Positions 25,530 through 35,023 of a stretch of 64,000 bases of DNA are shown here, piece by piece. How positions within the stretch are numbered: the first letter of the stretch is position 1; the number at the start of each line of letters is the position of its first letter. Location: assembly GCA_965119665.1 (NCBI GenBank), contig OZ221974.1:310001-374000 (forward strand), given 5' to 3'. The position numbers were made by a program, and so were the translations under genes. The notes beneath the pieces were generated by a model. The model saw only the letters and a program-made list of their open reading frames with translations. It was not told the DNA's origin and did no database searches. Source of the stretch: Dialister sp900541485. GTDB taxonomy: Bacteria > Bacillota > Negativicutes > Veillonellales > Dialisteraceae.

Positions 25530-27575
25530 TCACGATTTTTTGTTCAACCCACTGTTTTCAACAAGAACAGACTTACCGTATTTAAATTTAATAGGTTCAT
25601 AGTCTTCCCAATTGAAATATACCGACCCGTTATTTATCCGTTTGTTATTCCATACCGCATCTTTAGCATCTTTATCTGCCCCTACTTGCTCCGTATCATT
25701 CTGTATCATAATATTGCCATACATTGTCATTAAAGTAGATAAATCTTTATCAAAAGCCGGACTGAACATATCACAAGTAGAATCATAGTGGTCTGCCGTC
25801 AGCCCCATTATCCCCATTAGGGTATCATAAAGCATATCATTAGAAAACGGCATATTTCTCCTTGCGTATATAAACTTCATAAGGTAAGGATTTTTTTCTC
25901 TATATTCTTCAGAAGTATAAATCCAAAATGGTATTCGCACCATCGTAAAATTAAACTGATCTGCATTATGACCCGGGCGGGCAGTTACTTCTTCTCCATG
26001 ATCAGAAAAATATACTACTCCATCTGCCTGCAAGTAATTAACTGCTGTATTCATGATAGATTCCATGACATAGTCATTAAAAAGAACAGAATTATCATAT
26101 TCATCTGTCATAACTTCTTCCGTACTTCTATCTTTGGTTACATCTTCCGGCCAATGATAAAATTCTTTCGGATAGCGGTCCCAATAACTGATATGACTTC
26201 CCATTAAATGAATAACTATCAGCTGACGTCGATTTTGCGGATCTACTTTCTTCAGGTAAGGAATTAACGCAGTATCATAATCCTTTGTGACCACGTCTGT
26301 CCCTATATACTGGTTATTCCAATATTGATCATCACATTCTGAACCGATTGCCCCGATAGGCGTATCCCAAACTCCAAATCTCGATTGATTTGATATCCAT
26401 GTAGTTTTAAAACCTGCTTCTCTTGCTAAATCCACTAAGGAATACGCCTCTGCCAGCCGCATGCCGTTATATTGGTTTTTTTCCGTCAAAGCACATGTAA
26501 GCACTTGTACCGTTTGTGTATAGCAAGAATACACATGATTAAAAAATGTATATTCCGGATCTTTGAAAACGGCAGATTGAAAAGGTGTCGTTTCCCGACC
26601 ATACCCGTATACATTCATATGATCCCGTGTTAATGATTCACCGATTACTAAAATATACACTCCGTCCGGTGCATTTCTTAACTTTCTCAAAATTTCCGGA
26701 TCTTTTATATGCATATTTCTTCTGTTTTCGAGAATTTGCTGATATTCCCCAAAACTTTTCAATGTTTCATAGGCCTCAGCATATACATGTGCTATTCTGG
26801 TCCCACTAATAGAAAGAATCGACAATCCGCAATTAACCAAAAAAAGCACAAGTAAAAATATCCACCTTTTAGAAAAACCCGGGGTTTTATCTTGAAAAGT
26901 GAACCGGCTTGACCAAAAAACTAAAAATGACACCACCAATAAAACAAAAATGGCAGCAGCTAACGCTGCATAAGGAAGATTAACATTTATATAAGAAATG
27001 GCTTCCGATAAATTAGTTTGTGCCAAGGCAAGCATCATGTTGACAGAAAGCAACGCTTTGGTAACGCTATAGTATCCGATATAAGTAAACTGAATCAGTA
27101 TATAGAAAATAATTAATGTTACACAAAGCCCCCGGGCAATCAAACGCCATCGTCCCGGCAATAACCAGGCAGCGGTTAGACAGGAAATAAACAAATATAG
27201 CGGTGTACTGAATTCACCTGACATATCGGTCATATCCATAGTAACATCCGCTTGTATTGATAAATAAGGTACTACCAACGAAAGCAGAAACAAAAAAGCT
27301 ACCGTCCCCCAAAGTGAACAGACAGCTTTCATTAACCGATAATGCAGAAAATATGCAGTAATAAATCCTATTTGCATAAACAGCAAAAATAATTTGATTT
27401 GGGAGTAAGGCTGATATCCTCCAGGTGAACTAAAGTACCAGCTCAAAAAAAATGTCACTGCAAAAGGAAGCAGTGTGGTGATTCCCCACCAACACAGCCA
27501 ATGATGTCTTGCATTTTTACTTTCCATTTTTTCCGTGGAACCATCTGTCGTAGTCAATTTATTTTTATTATCCAT
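25530..27575 (-). CDS. Phosphoethanolamine transferase (EptA/CptA-type, alkaline phosphatase fold)
   Basis: A 681-residue inner-membrane enzyme of the family that moves phosphoethanolamine from phosphatidylethanolamine to lipid A or LPS core. N-terminal half: about five or more membrane segments (30-250). C-terminal catalytic domain: GESLTRDHMNVYGYGRETTP with the probable nucleophile Thr316, HLMGSHISYWDRYP, and the metal site SDHGEE followed by GHNADQFN. An extra N-terminal 20 residues is polar. GGGAGAG precedes the ATG. Single-gene unit. Its presence supports an LPS-bearing diderm; the exact acceptor is unknown. Confidence 0.88.
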   Translation of the reverse strand: MDNKNKLTTTDGSTEKMESKNARHHWLCWWGITTLLPFAVTFFLSWYFSSPGGYQPYSQIKLFLLFMQIGFITAYFLHYRLMKAVCSLWGTVAFLFLLSLVVPYLSIQADVTMDMTDMSGEFSTPLYLFISCLTAAWLLPGRWRLIARGLCVTLIIFYILIQFTYIGYYSVTKALLSVNMMLALAQTNLSEAISYINVNLPYAALAAAIFVLLVVSFLVFWSSRFTFQDKTPGFSKRWIFLLVLFLVNCGLSILSISGTRIAHVYAEAYETLKSFGEYQQILENRRNMHIKDPEILRKLRNAPDGVYILVIGESLTRDHMNVYGYGRETTPFQSAVFKDPEYTFFNHVYSCYTQTVQVLTCALTEKNQYNGMRLAEAYSLVDLAREAGFKTTWISNQSRFGVWDTPIGAIGSECDDQYWNNQYIGTDVVTKDYDTALIPYLKKVDPQNRRQLIVIHLMGSHISYWDRYPKEFYHWPEDVTKDRSTEEVMTDEYDNSVLFNDYVMESIMNTAVNYLQADGVVYFSDHGEEVTARPGHNADQFNFTMVRIPFWIYTSEEYREKNPYLMKFIYARRNMPFSNDMLYDTLMGIMGLTADHYDSTCDMFSPAFDKDLSTLMTMYGNIMIQNDTEQVGADKDAKDAVWNNKRINNGSVYFNWEDYEPIKFKYGKSVLVENSGLNKKS

Positions 27576-27694
27576 TACCTGATATACTCTCCCAACAAAA
27601 TGATGACCTTATCATTTTATCACAGATTGTAAAGGTATTAATCTGCAAAACCAAAATGAAATGATTATTATTCGCAGATTTATGATGTACTATT

Positions 27695-29059
27695 TTAATT
27701 AGTTAAAGAACGGAGAGGTGCCGGTATTTTTCCACCTCTTGCAATAAAAGCGTCTGCTTTAAATTTGTTTACATCAGTAACCGGTGCATACCCCATAAGA
27801 CCGCCAAAATTTACCATATCACCGGGCTTTTTCCCAGGTGCAGGAATTAAACGAGTCGCTGTAGTTTTATTATTAATCATTCCAATAGCGGCTTCGTCCG
27901 CCAATATGGCAGAAATTGTAGATGCTTCAATATCCCCCGGAATCGCAATCATATCAAGTCCGACTGAACAAACACAAGTCATTGCTTCCAACTTTTCCAA
28001 ACTGAGACTGCCTCTTTGTACAGCTTCAATCATCCCCAAGTCTTCACTAACGGGTATAAAAGCACCAGACAGTCCTCCTACACTTGAAGACGCCATAAGT
28101 CCGCCTTTTTTTACTGAGTCATTCAATAATGCTAACGCAGCTGTCGTACCGGGAGCTCCGCAACTCTCCAATCCCATTTCTTCCAAAACGGCTGCTACAC
28201 TGTCTCCTATAGCTGCTGTAGGTGCCAAAGATAAATCCACAATCCCAAAAGGCGCATCCAACCTTTCACTGGCAGCTTCTGCTACAAGTTGTCCCAGTCT
28301 GGTAATCATAAATGCCGTATTTTTTATTGTTTTCGCAACAACTTCAAAAGGAGCCCCTTTTACCTCCTCCAAGGCGCGTTTAACTACTCCCGGTCCCGAA
28401 ACCCCTACATGAATAGCAATATCGCCCTGTGTTATACCATGAAATGCCCCTGCCATAAAAGGGTTATCCTCAACAGGGTTGCAAAATTCTACCAGTTTAG
28501 TACAACCATAAGCATCTTGATTTTTTGTTAACTCTGCAGTTTCTTTAATTATATGTCCCATTATTTTTACTGCATCCATATTAATTCCTGCTTTTGTAGA
28601 ACCGACAGAAACCGAGCTGCAAATGCTTTTTGTAGTTGCCAAAGCCTCCGGAATCGAGTCAATTAAAATCTTATCGGATGCAGACATACCTCTGTCGACA
28701 AGTGCTGAAAATCCACCAAGAATATCTACACCTACCGCATCAGCTGCTTTTTGTAATGTCCGGGCAATAGAAACATAACTGGAAGATTTAATTCCTCCGG
28801 CAATCAATGCAATCGGGGTTACAGATATTCTTCTGTTAATGATGGGTACTCCGTACTCTCTCGAAATATCATGGCTTACACTTGTCAAATGTTCTGCTTT
28901 TCTGCAAATAGTATCATAAATTTTTGTGCATAACATTTTCTCATCATCAGAAATACATCCCAAAAGAGAGATTCCCATAGTTACAGTACGTACATCCAAT
29001 TTGTTTTGATCAAACATACGCTCTGTAGATAGTATGTCTTCTATGTTTAAATCAAGCAT
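27695..29059 (-). CDS. UPF0210 / PFL-family protein (DUF711)
   Basis: A 454-residue member of a widespread family related in sequence to pyruvate formate-lyase-like folds and annotated as PFL family (UPF0210). Typical segments: MTVRTVTMGISLLGC-like start, DILGGFSALVDRGM, CSSVSVGSTKAGINMDAV, GGLSGAFIPVSEDLGMI and GDMVNFGGLMGYAPV. It nearly always sits behind a small ACT-domain protein, as here (9 bp gap), suggesting amino-acid-sensing control of its activity. No radical-glycine loop is visible. Biochemical role unknown. GGAGG precedes the ATG. Confidence 0.9.
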   Translation of the reverse strand: MLDLNIEDILSTERMFDQNKLDVRTVTMGISLLGCISDDEKMLCTKIYDTICRKAEHLTSVSHDISREYGVPIINRRISVTPIALIAGGIKSSSYVSIARTLQKAADAVGVDILGGFSALVDRGMSASDKILIDSIPEALATTKSICSSVSVGSTKAGINMDAVKIMGHIIKETAELTKNQDAYGCTKLVEFCNPVEDNPFMAGAFHGITQGDIAIHVGVSGPGVVKRALEEVKGAPFEVVAKTIKNTAFMITRLGQLVAEAASERLDAPFGIVDLSLAPTAAIGDSVAAVLEEMGLESCGAPGTTAALALLNDSVKKGGLMASSSVGGLSGAFIPVSEDLGMIEAVQRGSLSLEKLEAMTCVCSVGLDMIAIPGDIEASTISAILADEAAIGMINNKTTATRLIPAPGKKPGDMVNFGGLMGYAPVTDVNKFKADAFIARGGKIPAPLRSLTN

Positions 29060-29068
29060 GGCTCCTCC

Positions 29069-29341
29069 TTAAATACGATGCATTGCATAAAAAATATCTG
29101 CCAGCTGGACACGTATATCTACCCCCATCTGCTTTCCCACGGCACTCATCCCCTCTTGTACATCCTTAAGCGTCCCTTTTGCTTTTTCCATATCACAAAT
29201 AAGCACCATATCAAAAATATCATCCAAAATCGTCTGGGAAATATCGAGAATATTTATATTTTGCACAGCCAGTTCTTTTGTAACTCCTGCAACTATTCCT
29301 ACACTGTCAGCTCCAATAACCGTCACCACTATTTTTTTCAT
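29069..29341 (-). CDS. ACT-domain protein (UPF0237)
   Basis: A 90-residue single ACT domain, the fold used to bind amino acids allosterically: KIVVTVIGADSVGIVAGVTKELAVQNINILDISQT. It is coupled to the UPF0210 gene downstream and probably regulates it. An ATG preceded by GGAGAG. Confidence 0.92.
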   Translation of the reverse strand: MKKIVVTVIGADSVGIVAGVTKELAVQNINILDISQTILDDIFDMVLICDMEKAKGTLKDVQEGMSAVGKQMGVDIRVQLADIFYAMHRI

Positions 29342-29518
29342 TTCATGTACTCTCCTTTAAATAAATTACGTAAATAATTGATTTTTCACATTATAGCATA
29401 TTTGTATTATTGTAAATGAGTTCAACATAAATCACCTGTTCGACATTGTCTGTATATATTCTTTTAAACAGTGTATAATAAAATTGTTCGATAAATTTTA
29501 TTATAAAAGGATACGGAT

Positions 29519-30280
29519 ATGAAGAAATTAAAGTATATTTCATGGAATGTAAACGGCCTCAGAGCCTGTATAAAAAAAGGATTTTTAGATGCTTTCCATC
29601 AATTGGATGCCGATTGCTTTTGCCTGCAGGAAACAAAGCTCCAACCGCATCAAATTGAATTTGATTTGCCGGGTTATTACCAGTATTGGAATAGTGCGAT
29701 AAAAAAAGGATATAGCGGAACTGCATTATTTACAAAAGTAAAACCCTTATCAGTTACTTATGGTCTGGGTATTGAAGAACACGATCAAGAAGGACGCATA
29801 ATCACTGCAGAATTTGATGATCACTATTTAATTACTTGTTACACACCTAACAGTAAACGCGACTTGTCCCGTTTGGATTACCGTATGCAGTGGGAAGATG
29901 ATTTCAAAAAATATCTGTTTGAACTTTCATCAAAAAAACCTGTCGTTCTTTGCGGTGATTTAAATGTAGCCCATAAAGAAATAGATTTGGAAAATCCTGC
30001 TTCAAATCATAAAAATGCAGGATTCACTGATGAGGAACGAAATAAAATGACTGCCCTCCTTGCAGACGGATTTACTGATACATTTCGGTATTTATACCCT
30101 GATAAAGAAAAGGCCTATTCATGGTGGAGCTATTTTGCAAAATCGAGGGAACGAAATATCGGATGGAGAATTGATTATTTTATTGTTTCTTCCTCTTTAA
30201 ACGACCACATCAAAGGTGCTGCTATTCATCCTGATATTACGGGAAGCGATCACTGTCCGGTTGAGTTAAACTTGGGATAA
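29519..30280 (+). CDS. Exodeoxyribonuclease III / AP endonuclease
   Basis: Repairs abasic sites and trims 3' ends. The 253-residue protein has the family's active-site motifs: SWNVNGLRA, CLQETKLQ, YTPNSKRDLSRLDYR, CGDLNVAHKEIDL, WWSYFAKSRERNIGWRIDYF and the terminal GSDHCPV. First gene of a three-gene plus-strand unit; a TATAAT-like element lies at 29474-29479. The ExoA subclass (Gram-positive/Neisseria type) fits better than E. coli XthA by length. Confidence 0.95.
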   Translation: MKKLKYISWNVNGLRACIKKGFLDAFHQLDADCFCLQETKLQPHQIEFDLPGYYQYWNSAIKKGYSGTALFTKVKPLSVTYGLGIEEHDQEGRIITAEFDDHYLITCYTPNSKRDLSRLDYRMQWEDDFKKYLFELSSKKPVVLCGDLNVAHKEIDLENPASNHKNAGFTDEERNKMTALLADGFTDTFRYLYPDKEKAYSWWSYFAKSRERNIGWRIDYFIVSSSLNDHIKGAAIHPDITGSDHCPVELNLG

Positions 30281-30301
30281 CTGTCTCTGAGGGAGGATAC
30301 A

Positions 30302-31018
30302 ATGACAAATGTTCTCATTGTGGAAGATGAAATTGATATAGCGAATATGGAGCGCGATTTTTTAGAAGGCGCCGGATTTAATACTTTTATTGCTGCTAAC
30401 TCATCAGATACCCGGAAAATACTCCATTCTCAAAAAATCAATGCTATTATCTTGGATATCACACTTCCCGGAGAAGACGGATTCTCTTTATGCCGGAAAA
30501 TAAGAGAAACAACAAACATTCCAATTATTCTTTCAATGGATTCCGGGAAAGATTCGGATATCGTCCGCGGGCTTGGTCTGGGAGCAGACGGGTATCTGCT
30601 GAAGCCCTTGAACGGTACCATTCTTGCTGCTTATATCAGGGCACAATTAGCTGTTCATTCACGAATTATGAATCAGGAAATCAATAAACTCTCTTCTGAA
30701 GAAATACTGCTTATTGACCGGCTGCAAATTCATCCCAAGGCACGTCAAGTTATTTTTGCAGATAAAGATGTCCCATTAACAGGAAAAGAATTTGATTTGC
30801 TTTATTTTCTGGCAAAACGACCCGGTGAAGTCTTTACAAAAGACCATTTATTTAAAAAAATTTGGGGGCTGGATCCCATCGGTGCCCCGGCAACCGTAAC
30901 CGTTCATATCAACCGACTGCGAAAAAAGCTTAAGAAAAATTCAGGCCGTCCCTATAAGAATATAGAAACTGTTTGGGGTACCGGCTATCGTTTTAATATT
31001 TCAAACAAGAAGGACTAA
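30302..31018 (+). CDS. OmpR/PhoB-family response regulator (no adjacent kinase)
   Basis: A 238-residue two-domain regulator. The receiver has the acidic pocket Glu8-Asp9, phospho-acceptor Asp52 (ILDITLPGEDGF), Ser78 and Lys101 (LLKPL). The C-terminal winged helix shows LTGKEFDLLYFLAKRPGEVFTKDHLFKKIWG and VTVHINRLRKKLK, ending TVWGTGYRF. GAGGGAGGAT precedes the ATG. It lies between exodeoxyribonuclease III and an epimerase, with no histidine kinase in the window, so its partner must be elsewhere. Confidence 0.93.
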   Translation: MTNVLIVEDEIDIANMERDFLEGAGFNTFIAANSSDTRKILHSQKINAIILDITLPGEDGFSLCRKIRETTNIPIILSMDSGKDSDIVRGLGLGADGYLLKPLNGTILAAYIRAQLAVHSRIMNQEINKLSSEEILLIDRLQIHPKARQVIFADKDVPLTGKEFDLLYFLAKRPGEVFTKDHLFKKIWGLDPIGAPATVTVHINRLRKKLKKNSGRPYKNIETVWGTGYRFNISNKKD

Positions 31019-31019
31019 T

Positions 31020-31937
31020 ATGAAAATTTTAATTACCGGCGGAGCCGGCTTTATAGGTTCCCATCTGGCAGATGCACTTATTTTAAAAAATCATGAAGTT
31101 ACCATTGTAGATAATCTGTCCTCAGGTACAAACAAATTTATACCTGCCGATTCTGAATTTATAGAGATGGATATACGGGATGAAAAACTTATTTCTTTAT
31201 TTGAAAGCCATCATTTTGATGTAGTTTATCATGAAGCTGCACAAACAATGGTTCCCTTGTCTATTCAAGATCCGAAATTTGATGCAGAAGAAAATATAGT
31301 CGGTCTTCTCAATGTATTAGAAGCCTCGAGAAAAACAAATGTAAAAAAAATTATTTTTTCTTCATCGGCCGCTATTTACGGCGACAACTCAAATTTACCT
31401 CTTGAAGAAAATGAACTTCCTGCCCCCACCTCCTTTTACGGACTGACAAAATGGATGACCGAGCGATACTTAGATCTTTATCATTCCTTATTTAATCTCA
31501 ATTACACTATTCTCCGTTACAGTAATGTTTATGGCCCCAGACAAGGTGCCAACGGAGAAGGCGGCGTTATATATTTATTTGCAAAAGCATTGGCACAAAA
31601 TAAATCCTTCACCATTTTCGGAGACGGAAAACAAACAAGAGATTTTATTTCTGTCCATGACGTCGTTGCTGCCAACTTATCCGCTTTAACTAACGGTAAC
31701 CAAAATATTTTTAATGTCAGCACAGGATTAGAAATGTCCATTCAGGATTTGGCACATAAAATGGTGGATTTAGCCGGCTTTAACCCCTCTTTTATTCAAT
31801 ACGGTCAACCCCGTACCGGTGATATTTTCCGTTCTTGCCTGTCAAATAAAAAAATTAAAAATTCTTTAAACTGGTCTCCTTCTGTTTCCATTGAAGAGGG
31901 CCTGAAAGAGACACTGGATTTTTTCTTCCAGCTCTAA
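31020..31937 (+). CDS. NAD-dependent nucleotide-sugar epimerase (UDP-glucose 4-epimerase-like)
   Basis: A 305-residue extended short-chain dehydrogenase: NAD loop GGAGFIGSHLAD at residues 7-18, SSSAAIYGD, and the catalytic pair in SFYGLTKW (YxxxK). NVYGPRQGANGEGGVIYLF is typical of UDP-glucose/UDP-glucuronate/UDP-GlcNAc 4-epimerases. Substrate cannot be fixed by eye; role in LPS or surface sugar supply is likely. Starts one base after the regulator's stop (TAATATG), so it is co-translated with it. Confidence 0.92.
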   Translation: MKILITGGAGFIGSHLADALILKNHEVTIVDNLSSGTNKFIPADSEFIEMDIRDEKLISLFESHHFDVVYHEAAQTMVPLSIQDPKFDAEENIVGLLNVLEASRKTNVKKIIFSSSAAIYGDNSNLPLEENELPAPTSFYGLTKWMTERYLDLYHSLFNLNYTILRYSNVYGPRQGANGEGGVIYLFAKALAQNKSFTIFGDGKQTRDFISVHDVVAANLSALTNGNQNIFNVSTGLEMSIQDLAHKMVDLAGFNPSFIQYGQPRTGDIFRSCLSNKKIKNSLNWSPSVSIEEGLKETLDFFFQL

Positions 31938-31978
31938 ATAAAACCACATCTGGTAATTCTTCCAGATGTGGTTTTATT
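31937..31978. terminator. Bidirectional terminator between epimerase and HAD genes
   Basis: A perfect 17-bp stem (AATAAAACCACATCTGG with its complement) encloses an 8-base loop and is flanked by A/T runs, serving the converging epimerase and HAD genes. Confidence 0.9.
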
Positions 31979-32780
31979 ATTTTATGAACAAAGATTCTAA
32001 TACATGAGCTACACCATCTTTTTCATTAGAATCACATATGTTATCAGCAGCCAGTAAAGCGACTTTATCTGCATTAGCCACTGCCCAGGATTGACCACTA
32101 AATTTCATCATAGAAATATCATTTTCCGTATTTCCAAACGAAATCACTTCCTCTTTCGAAAGATTCCATAAATTACAAAGTTTTGCCAACGCCCAGCCTT
32201 TATTGATTCCTTTTTTATGGATATCGACAAAATCATCTCCCGGAAAAACCACATCTATTTCGTCCCCAAAGTTTTTTTCCATGATATTCCTGATTTGATG
32301 ACGAATTGAGATATCAGGACTTGCAAAAATAATCCGTGTAGATTTTTCTTCGGGATAATAAAATTTCTCTCCCAGATATTTTACTTTCTTACTCCTGTAT
32401 TTTTGATACATTTCCTCTGACGGATGAGGTATCGGTAAATAAATTTGGTCATTATAGAAAGTATGGACCAGCCAATCATTTTCTTTTGCAATCGCAAGAA
32501 TTTTTTTAGTAGTTTCCGCGTCAATACCTTCCTGAACCAATGGTTTTCCAGACTGGCTGTACATAATCCAGGAACCGGTATAACAAATCAACGGAATATC
32601 GCCCAATCCGAGCTGATTGGTCTTCTCCTGTGCAGAATCAAACATACGCCCTGTGGCGATAACAATATGAACTCCCTGCTTTGCTATCTTTTCTATTACT
32701 CCCTTAGAATACGCGGAAATCGTCATATCATCTCGAAGTAAAGTACCATCTAAATCGATAGCTACCAGCTTAATCTGCAT
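31977..32780 (-). CDS. Cof-type HAD-superfamily phosphatase
   Basis: A 267-residue HAD hydrolase of subclass IIB: motif I AIDLDGTLL with both catalytic aspartates, motif II VIATGRMFDSA, a cap domain, motif III Lys in KKGINKGWAL, and motif IV FGNTENDISMM. These enzymes dephosphorylate sugar phosphates, nucleotides or cofactors such as FMN or PLP; the substrate is unknown. GGTGGG precedes the ATG at 32780. Diverges from the EamA gene. Confidence 0.92.
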   Translation of the reverse strand: MQIKLVAIDLDGTLLRDDMTISAYSKGVIEKIAKQGVHIVIATGRMFDSAQEKTNQLGLGDIPLICYTGSWIMYSQSGKPLVQEGIDAETTKKILAIAKENDWLVHTFYNDQIYLPIPHPSEEMYQKYRSKKVKYLGEKFYYPEEKSTRIIFASPDISIRHQIRNIMEKNFGDEIDVVFPGDDFVDIHKKGINKGWALAKLCNLWNLSKEEVISFGNTENDISMMKFSGQSWAVANADKVALLAADNICDSNEKDGVAHVLESLFIK

Positions 32781-32800
32781 TTTCCCACCTCTTTCTGCTA

Positions 32801-32809
32801 TGCTATAAT
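32801..32809 (+). promoter_or_regulatory. Extended -10 promoter of the EamA transporter gene
   Basis: TGCTATAAT, a perfect extended -10, lies 34 bp before the ATG at 32843, leaving room for a short leader with AGGAG. Confidence 0.5.
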
Positions 32810-32842
32810 CATCATATCAGTTTTTTTCATTTAGGAGAATGC

Positions 32843-33757
32843 ATGAAATATCGATTATTATGTTTACTCGCTGCTATTATTTGGGGATTCGCCTTTGTTG
32901 CCCAAGTTGTTGGCATGGATACAATCGGTCCTTATACATTTAACGGCATACGTTTTTTAATCGGATCTATCACCTTACTCCCTTTAATCCGATGGAAAAA
33001 AAGCAAAACAAAAATCTCATCCGGACTTTTTATTGCTATTTTATGTGTAGGTATTCCTCTTTTTGCAGGTGCCACATTACAGCAGGTAGCCCTCCAATAT
33101 ACAACGGCTTCAAAAGCCAGCTTTCTTACATCCACTTATATTTTGCTGGTTCCTTTATCAGGTCTATTTCTGAGTGAATCGCTAAAACTTAACCATATCA
33201 CCGGTGCTATACTGGCTATCATAGGTGTATATTTTATATCAATCACGAGAAATTTTACCATAGGATATGGGGATTTGCTTGTTCTTCTCTGTGCAATCGG
33301 ATTCACCACACAAATTCACATGTTGAATTATTTTACACAACAATTCTCCCCTATTATCTTATCGGCAGGACAATTTTTTATAGCTGGCATGCTTAACTTA
33401 TTTTTAGCCTTCTTTTTTGAGACAATTACAGCTTTTAATGTCGTACAAGCTTGGTGGCCTCTTCTATATACAGGAATTTTTTCTACCGGCATAGCCTATA
33501 CCTTACAAGCATTGAGTCAAAAATACTTGCCACCCACAGAAGCTTCAATGATTCTCAGCCTGGAAATGGTTTTTGGCGGTCTGTCAGGTATTCTTTTCCT
33601 GAATGAATCATTCACCCTTTGGCAATGTATAGGAATAATTTCCATGACAACAGGTGTTTTTCTATCCCAAATACCAAGCCGTACGATTTTCAACCCCCCG
33701 CCATATATGAAGCGGAAAAGAAATTTTATGAAAGAAACCTTTATTAGCGAACCCTAA
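32843..33757 (+). CDS. EamA/DMT-family transporter
   Basis: A 304-residue membrane protein with ten predicted helices in two EamA repeats. Repeat 1 begins LAAIIWGFAFVAQVVGMDTIGPYTFNGIRF; the second carries TGIAYTLQALSQKYLPPTEASMILSLEMVFGGLSGILFLNE. Family members export amino acids and other metabolites. The C-terminal tail after the last helix is basic. Single gene with its own promoter; substrate unknown. Confidence 0.92.
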   Translation: MKYRLLCLLAAIIWGFAFVAQVVGMDTIGPYTFNGIRFLIGSITLLPLIRWKKSKTKISSGLFIAILCVGIPLFAGATLQQVALQYTTASKASFLTSTYILLVPLSGLFLSESLKLNHITGAILAIIGVYFISITRNFTIGYGDLLVLLCAIGFTTQIHMLNYFTQQFSPIILSAGQFFIAGMLNLFLAFFFETITAFNVVQAWWPLLYTGIFSTGIAYTLQALSQKYLPPTEASMILSLEMVFGGLSGILFLNESFTLWQCIGIISMTTGVFLSQIPSRTIFNPPPYMKRKRNFMKETFISEP

Positions 33758-33849
33758 ATATTTCTAAAAAAATTCTGAACTCGCTAATAAACAGCTTTCC
33801 TTATCGGATAGCAGTACTTAAAATATAATTTATTAAGAATAGGCAACCC

Positions 33850-34815
33850 ATGAAAGAATTTAAAATAACCGATGCAGAAACAGGGCAAACTTTACTAAAA
33901 TACTTATCAAAGATACTTCCGCTTGCTCCCATAAGTCTATTACACAAAAACTTGCGAAAGAAAAATATTACTATCAATCATAAAAAATGCTCGGGAAAAG
34001 AAATTCTCGGAGATAATGACATAGTTCAAATTTGGTTCAGTGATGAAACATTTTCATTATTCTCAAAAAGAACAAAAAAATATTCTCAAAAGAAAAGAAA
34101 CTTTAATTTTGCCAAACATATTATTTATGAAGATGAACATATAATTATTGTAAATAAACCGCCCGGTATTTTAACTCAAGGAGATGATTCAGGTGAATTT
34201 ACGTTAAATGAGGCCCTCCTTGAATATTGTAACTTCAAAAATAATTCCACAGCAAAACCCTCCATTTGCAACCGTCTTGATAGAAATACCGATGGTCTTG
34301 TCCTGTGTGGTAAAACTATATCGGGACTGCAAACATTAAATGAAATAATTAAAAACCGTAGTCTGCTAAAAAAATATCGTTGTATCGTTTTTGGAAAAAC
34401 AAAAAAAGAAGAGACTTTAAAATCCTTCCTAACCAAAAGTAATAAAAACAATAAAGTTACTATTTCTAATAATAAAACAAATAATTCTCTCCCCATAGAA
34501 ACACAATATAAAAGAATCTCCATGATTAAAAAAAGCGGTTTCCCATGCTCACTTTTAGAAATACAACTGGTTACAGGTCGTTCACATCAAATACGTGCTC
34601 ATTTATCTTTCATCGGTCACCCCATACTAGGAGATAAAAAATACGGAACAAAAGAAAGTATTGACCTATCCAATCAACTGAAAATTAGTCACCAATTATT
34701 GCAGGCCTTCTCATTAACATTCCCAGTCTTACAAGGGAAGTTAAGTTATTTATCTAAAAAAACGTTTATACTCAAAAATTCAATTTTCACTGTTTATGAA
34801 TGGGAAAATTATTAA
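33850..34815 (+). CDS. RluA-family 23S rRNA pseudouridine synthase
   Basis: A 321-residue pseudouridine synthase with an N-terminal S4-like RNA-binding region (residues 12-65) and a catalytic domain. Catalytic Asp144 is in NRLDRNTDGLVL; other motifs are YEDEHIIIVNKPPGILTQGDD and LVTGRSHQIRAHLSFIGHPILGDKKYG. It is unusually AT-rich and Lys/Asn-rich compared with flanking genes, notably a low-complexity stretch at about 190-212. The ribosome site is poor (AGGCAACCC). It resembles RluC/RluD of Firmicutes; RluD-like is encoded separately at 43.4 kb. Immediately precedes the terminator shared with the rRNA operon. Confidence 0.9.
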   Translation: MKEFKITDAETGQTLLKYLSKILPLAPISLLHKNLRKKNITINHKKCSGKEILGDNDIVQIWFSDETFSLFSKRTKKYSQKKRNFNFAKHIIYEDEHIIIVNKPPGILTQGDDSGEFTLNEALLEYCNFKNNSTAKPSICNRLDRNTDGLVLCGKTISGLQTLNEIIKNRSLLKKYRCIVFGKTKKEETLKSFLTKSNKNNKVTISNNKTNNSLPIETQYKRISMIKKSGFPCSLLEIQLVTGRSHQIRAHLSFIGHPILGDKKYGTKESIDLSNQLKISHQLLQAFSLTFPVLQGKLSYLSKKTFILKNSIFTVYEWENY

Positions 34816-34854
34816 CCTTAATAGACTACGTATAAACATCATCATTTCCAGAAG

Positions 34855-34890
34855 AAAAAAGCACCTACATCTCTGTAAGTGCTTTTTTAT
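34855..34890. terminator. Bidirectional terminator of the rRNA operon and the RluA-family gene
   Basis: AAAAAAGCAC with imperfect inner pairing and GTGCTTTTTT form a hairpin with T-runs in both directions, just past the 5S 3' end and past the pseudouridine synthase gene. Confidence 0.8.
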
Positions 34891-34894
34891 GTTT

Positions 34895-35010
34895 ATCAGC
34901 AGCTTCCTATCCTCCCGGGCCGCTTCCAGCCAAGTACTTTCGGCGTTTGTGAGCTTAACTTCCGTGTTCGGCATGGGTACGGGTGGATCCTCACAGCTAT
35001 CGCCACTGAA
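34895..35010 (-). rRNA. 5S ribosomal RNA
   Basis: The minus strand contains the 5S core CCGAACACGGAAGTTAAGC, and the ends pair as helix I (CAGUGGC with GCUGCUG). Boundaries are within a few bases. Last gene of the operon. Confidence 0.93.
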
Positions 35011-35023
35011 TCTTTGAGAGTCT

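Noticed and set aside
27765..28412. A 215-codon plus-strand frame
   Set aside because: Fully antisense to the UPF0210 gene, which has clear family motifs; low-complexity translation and no ribosome site.
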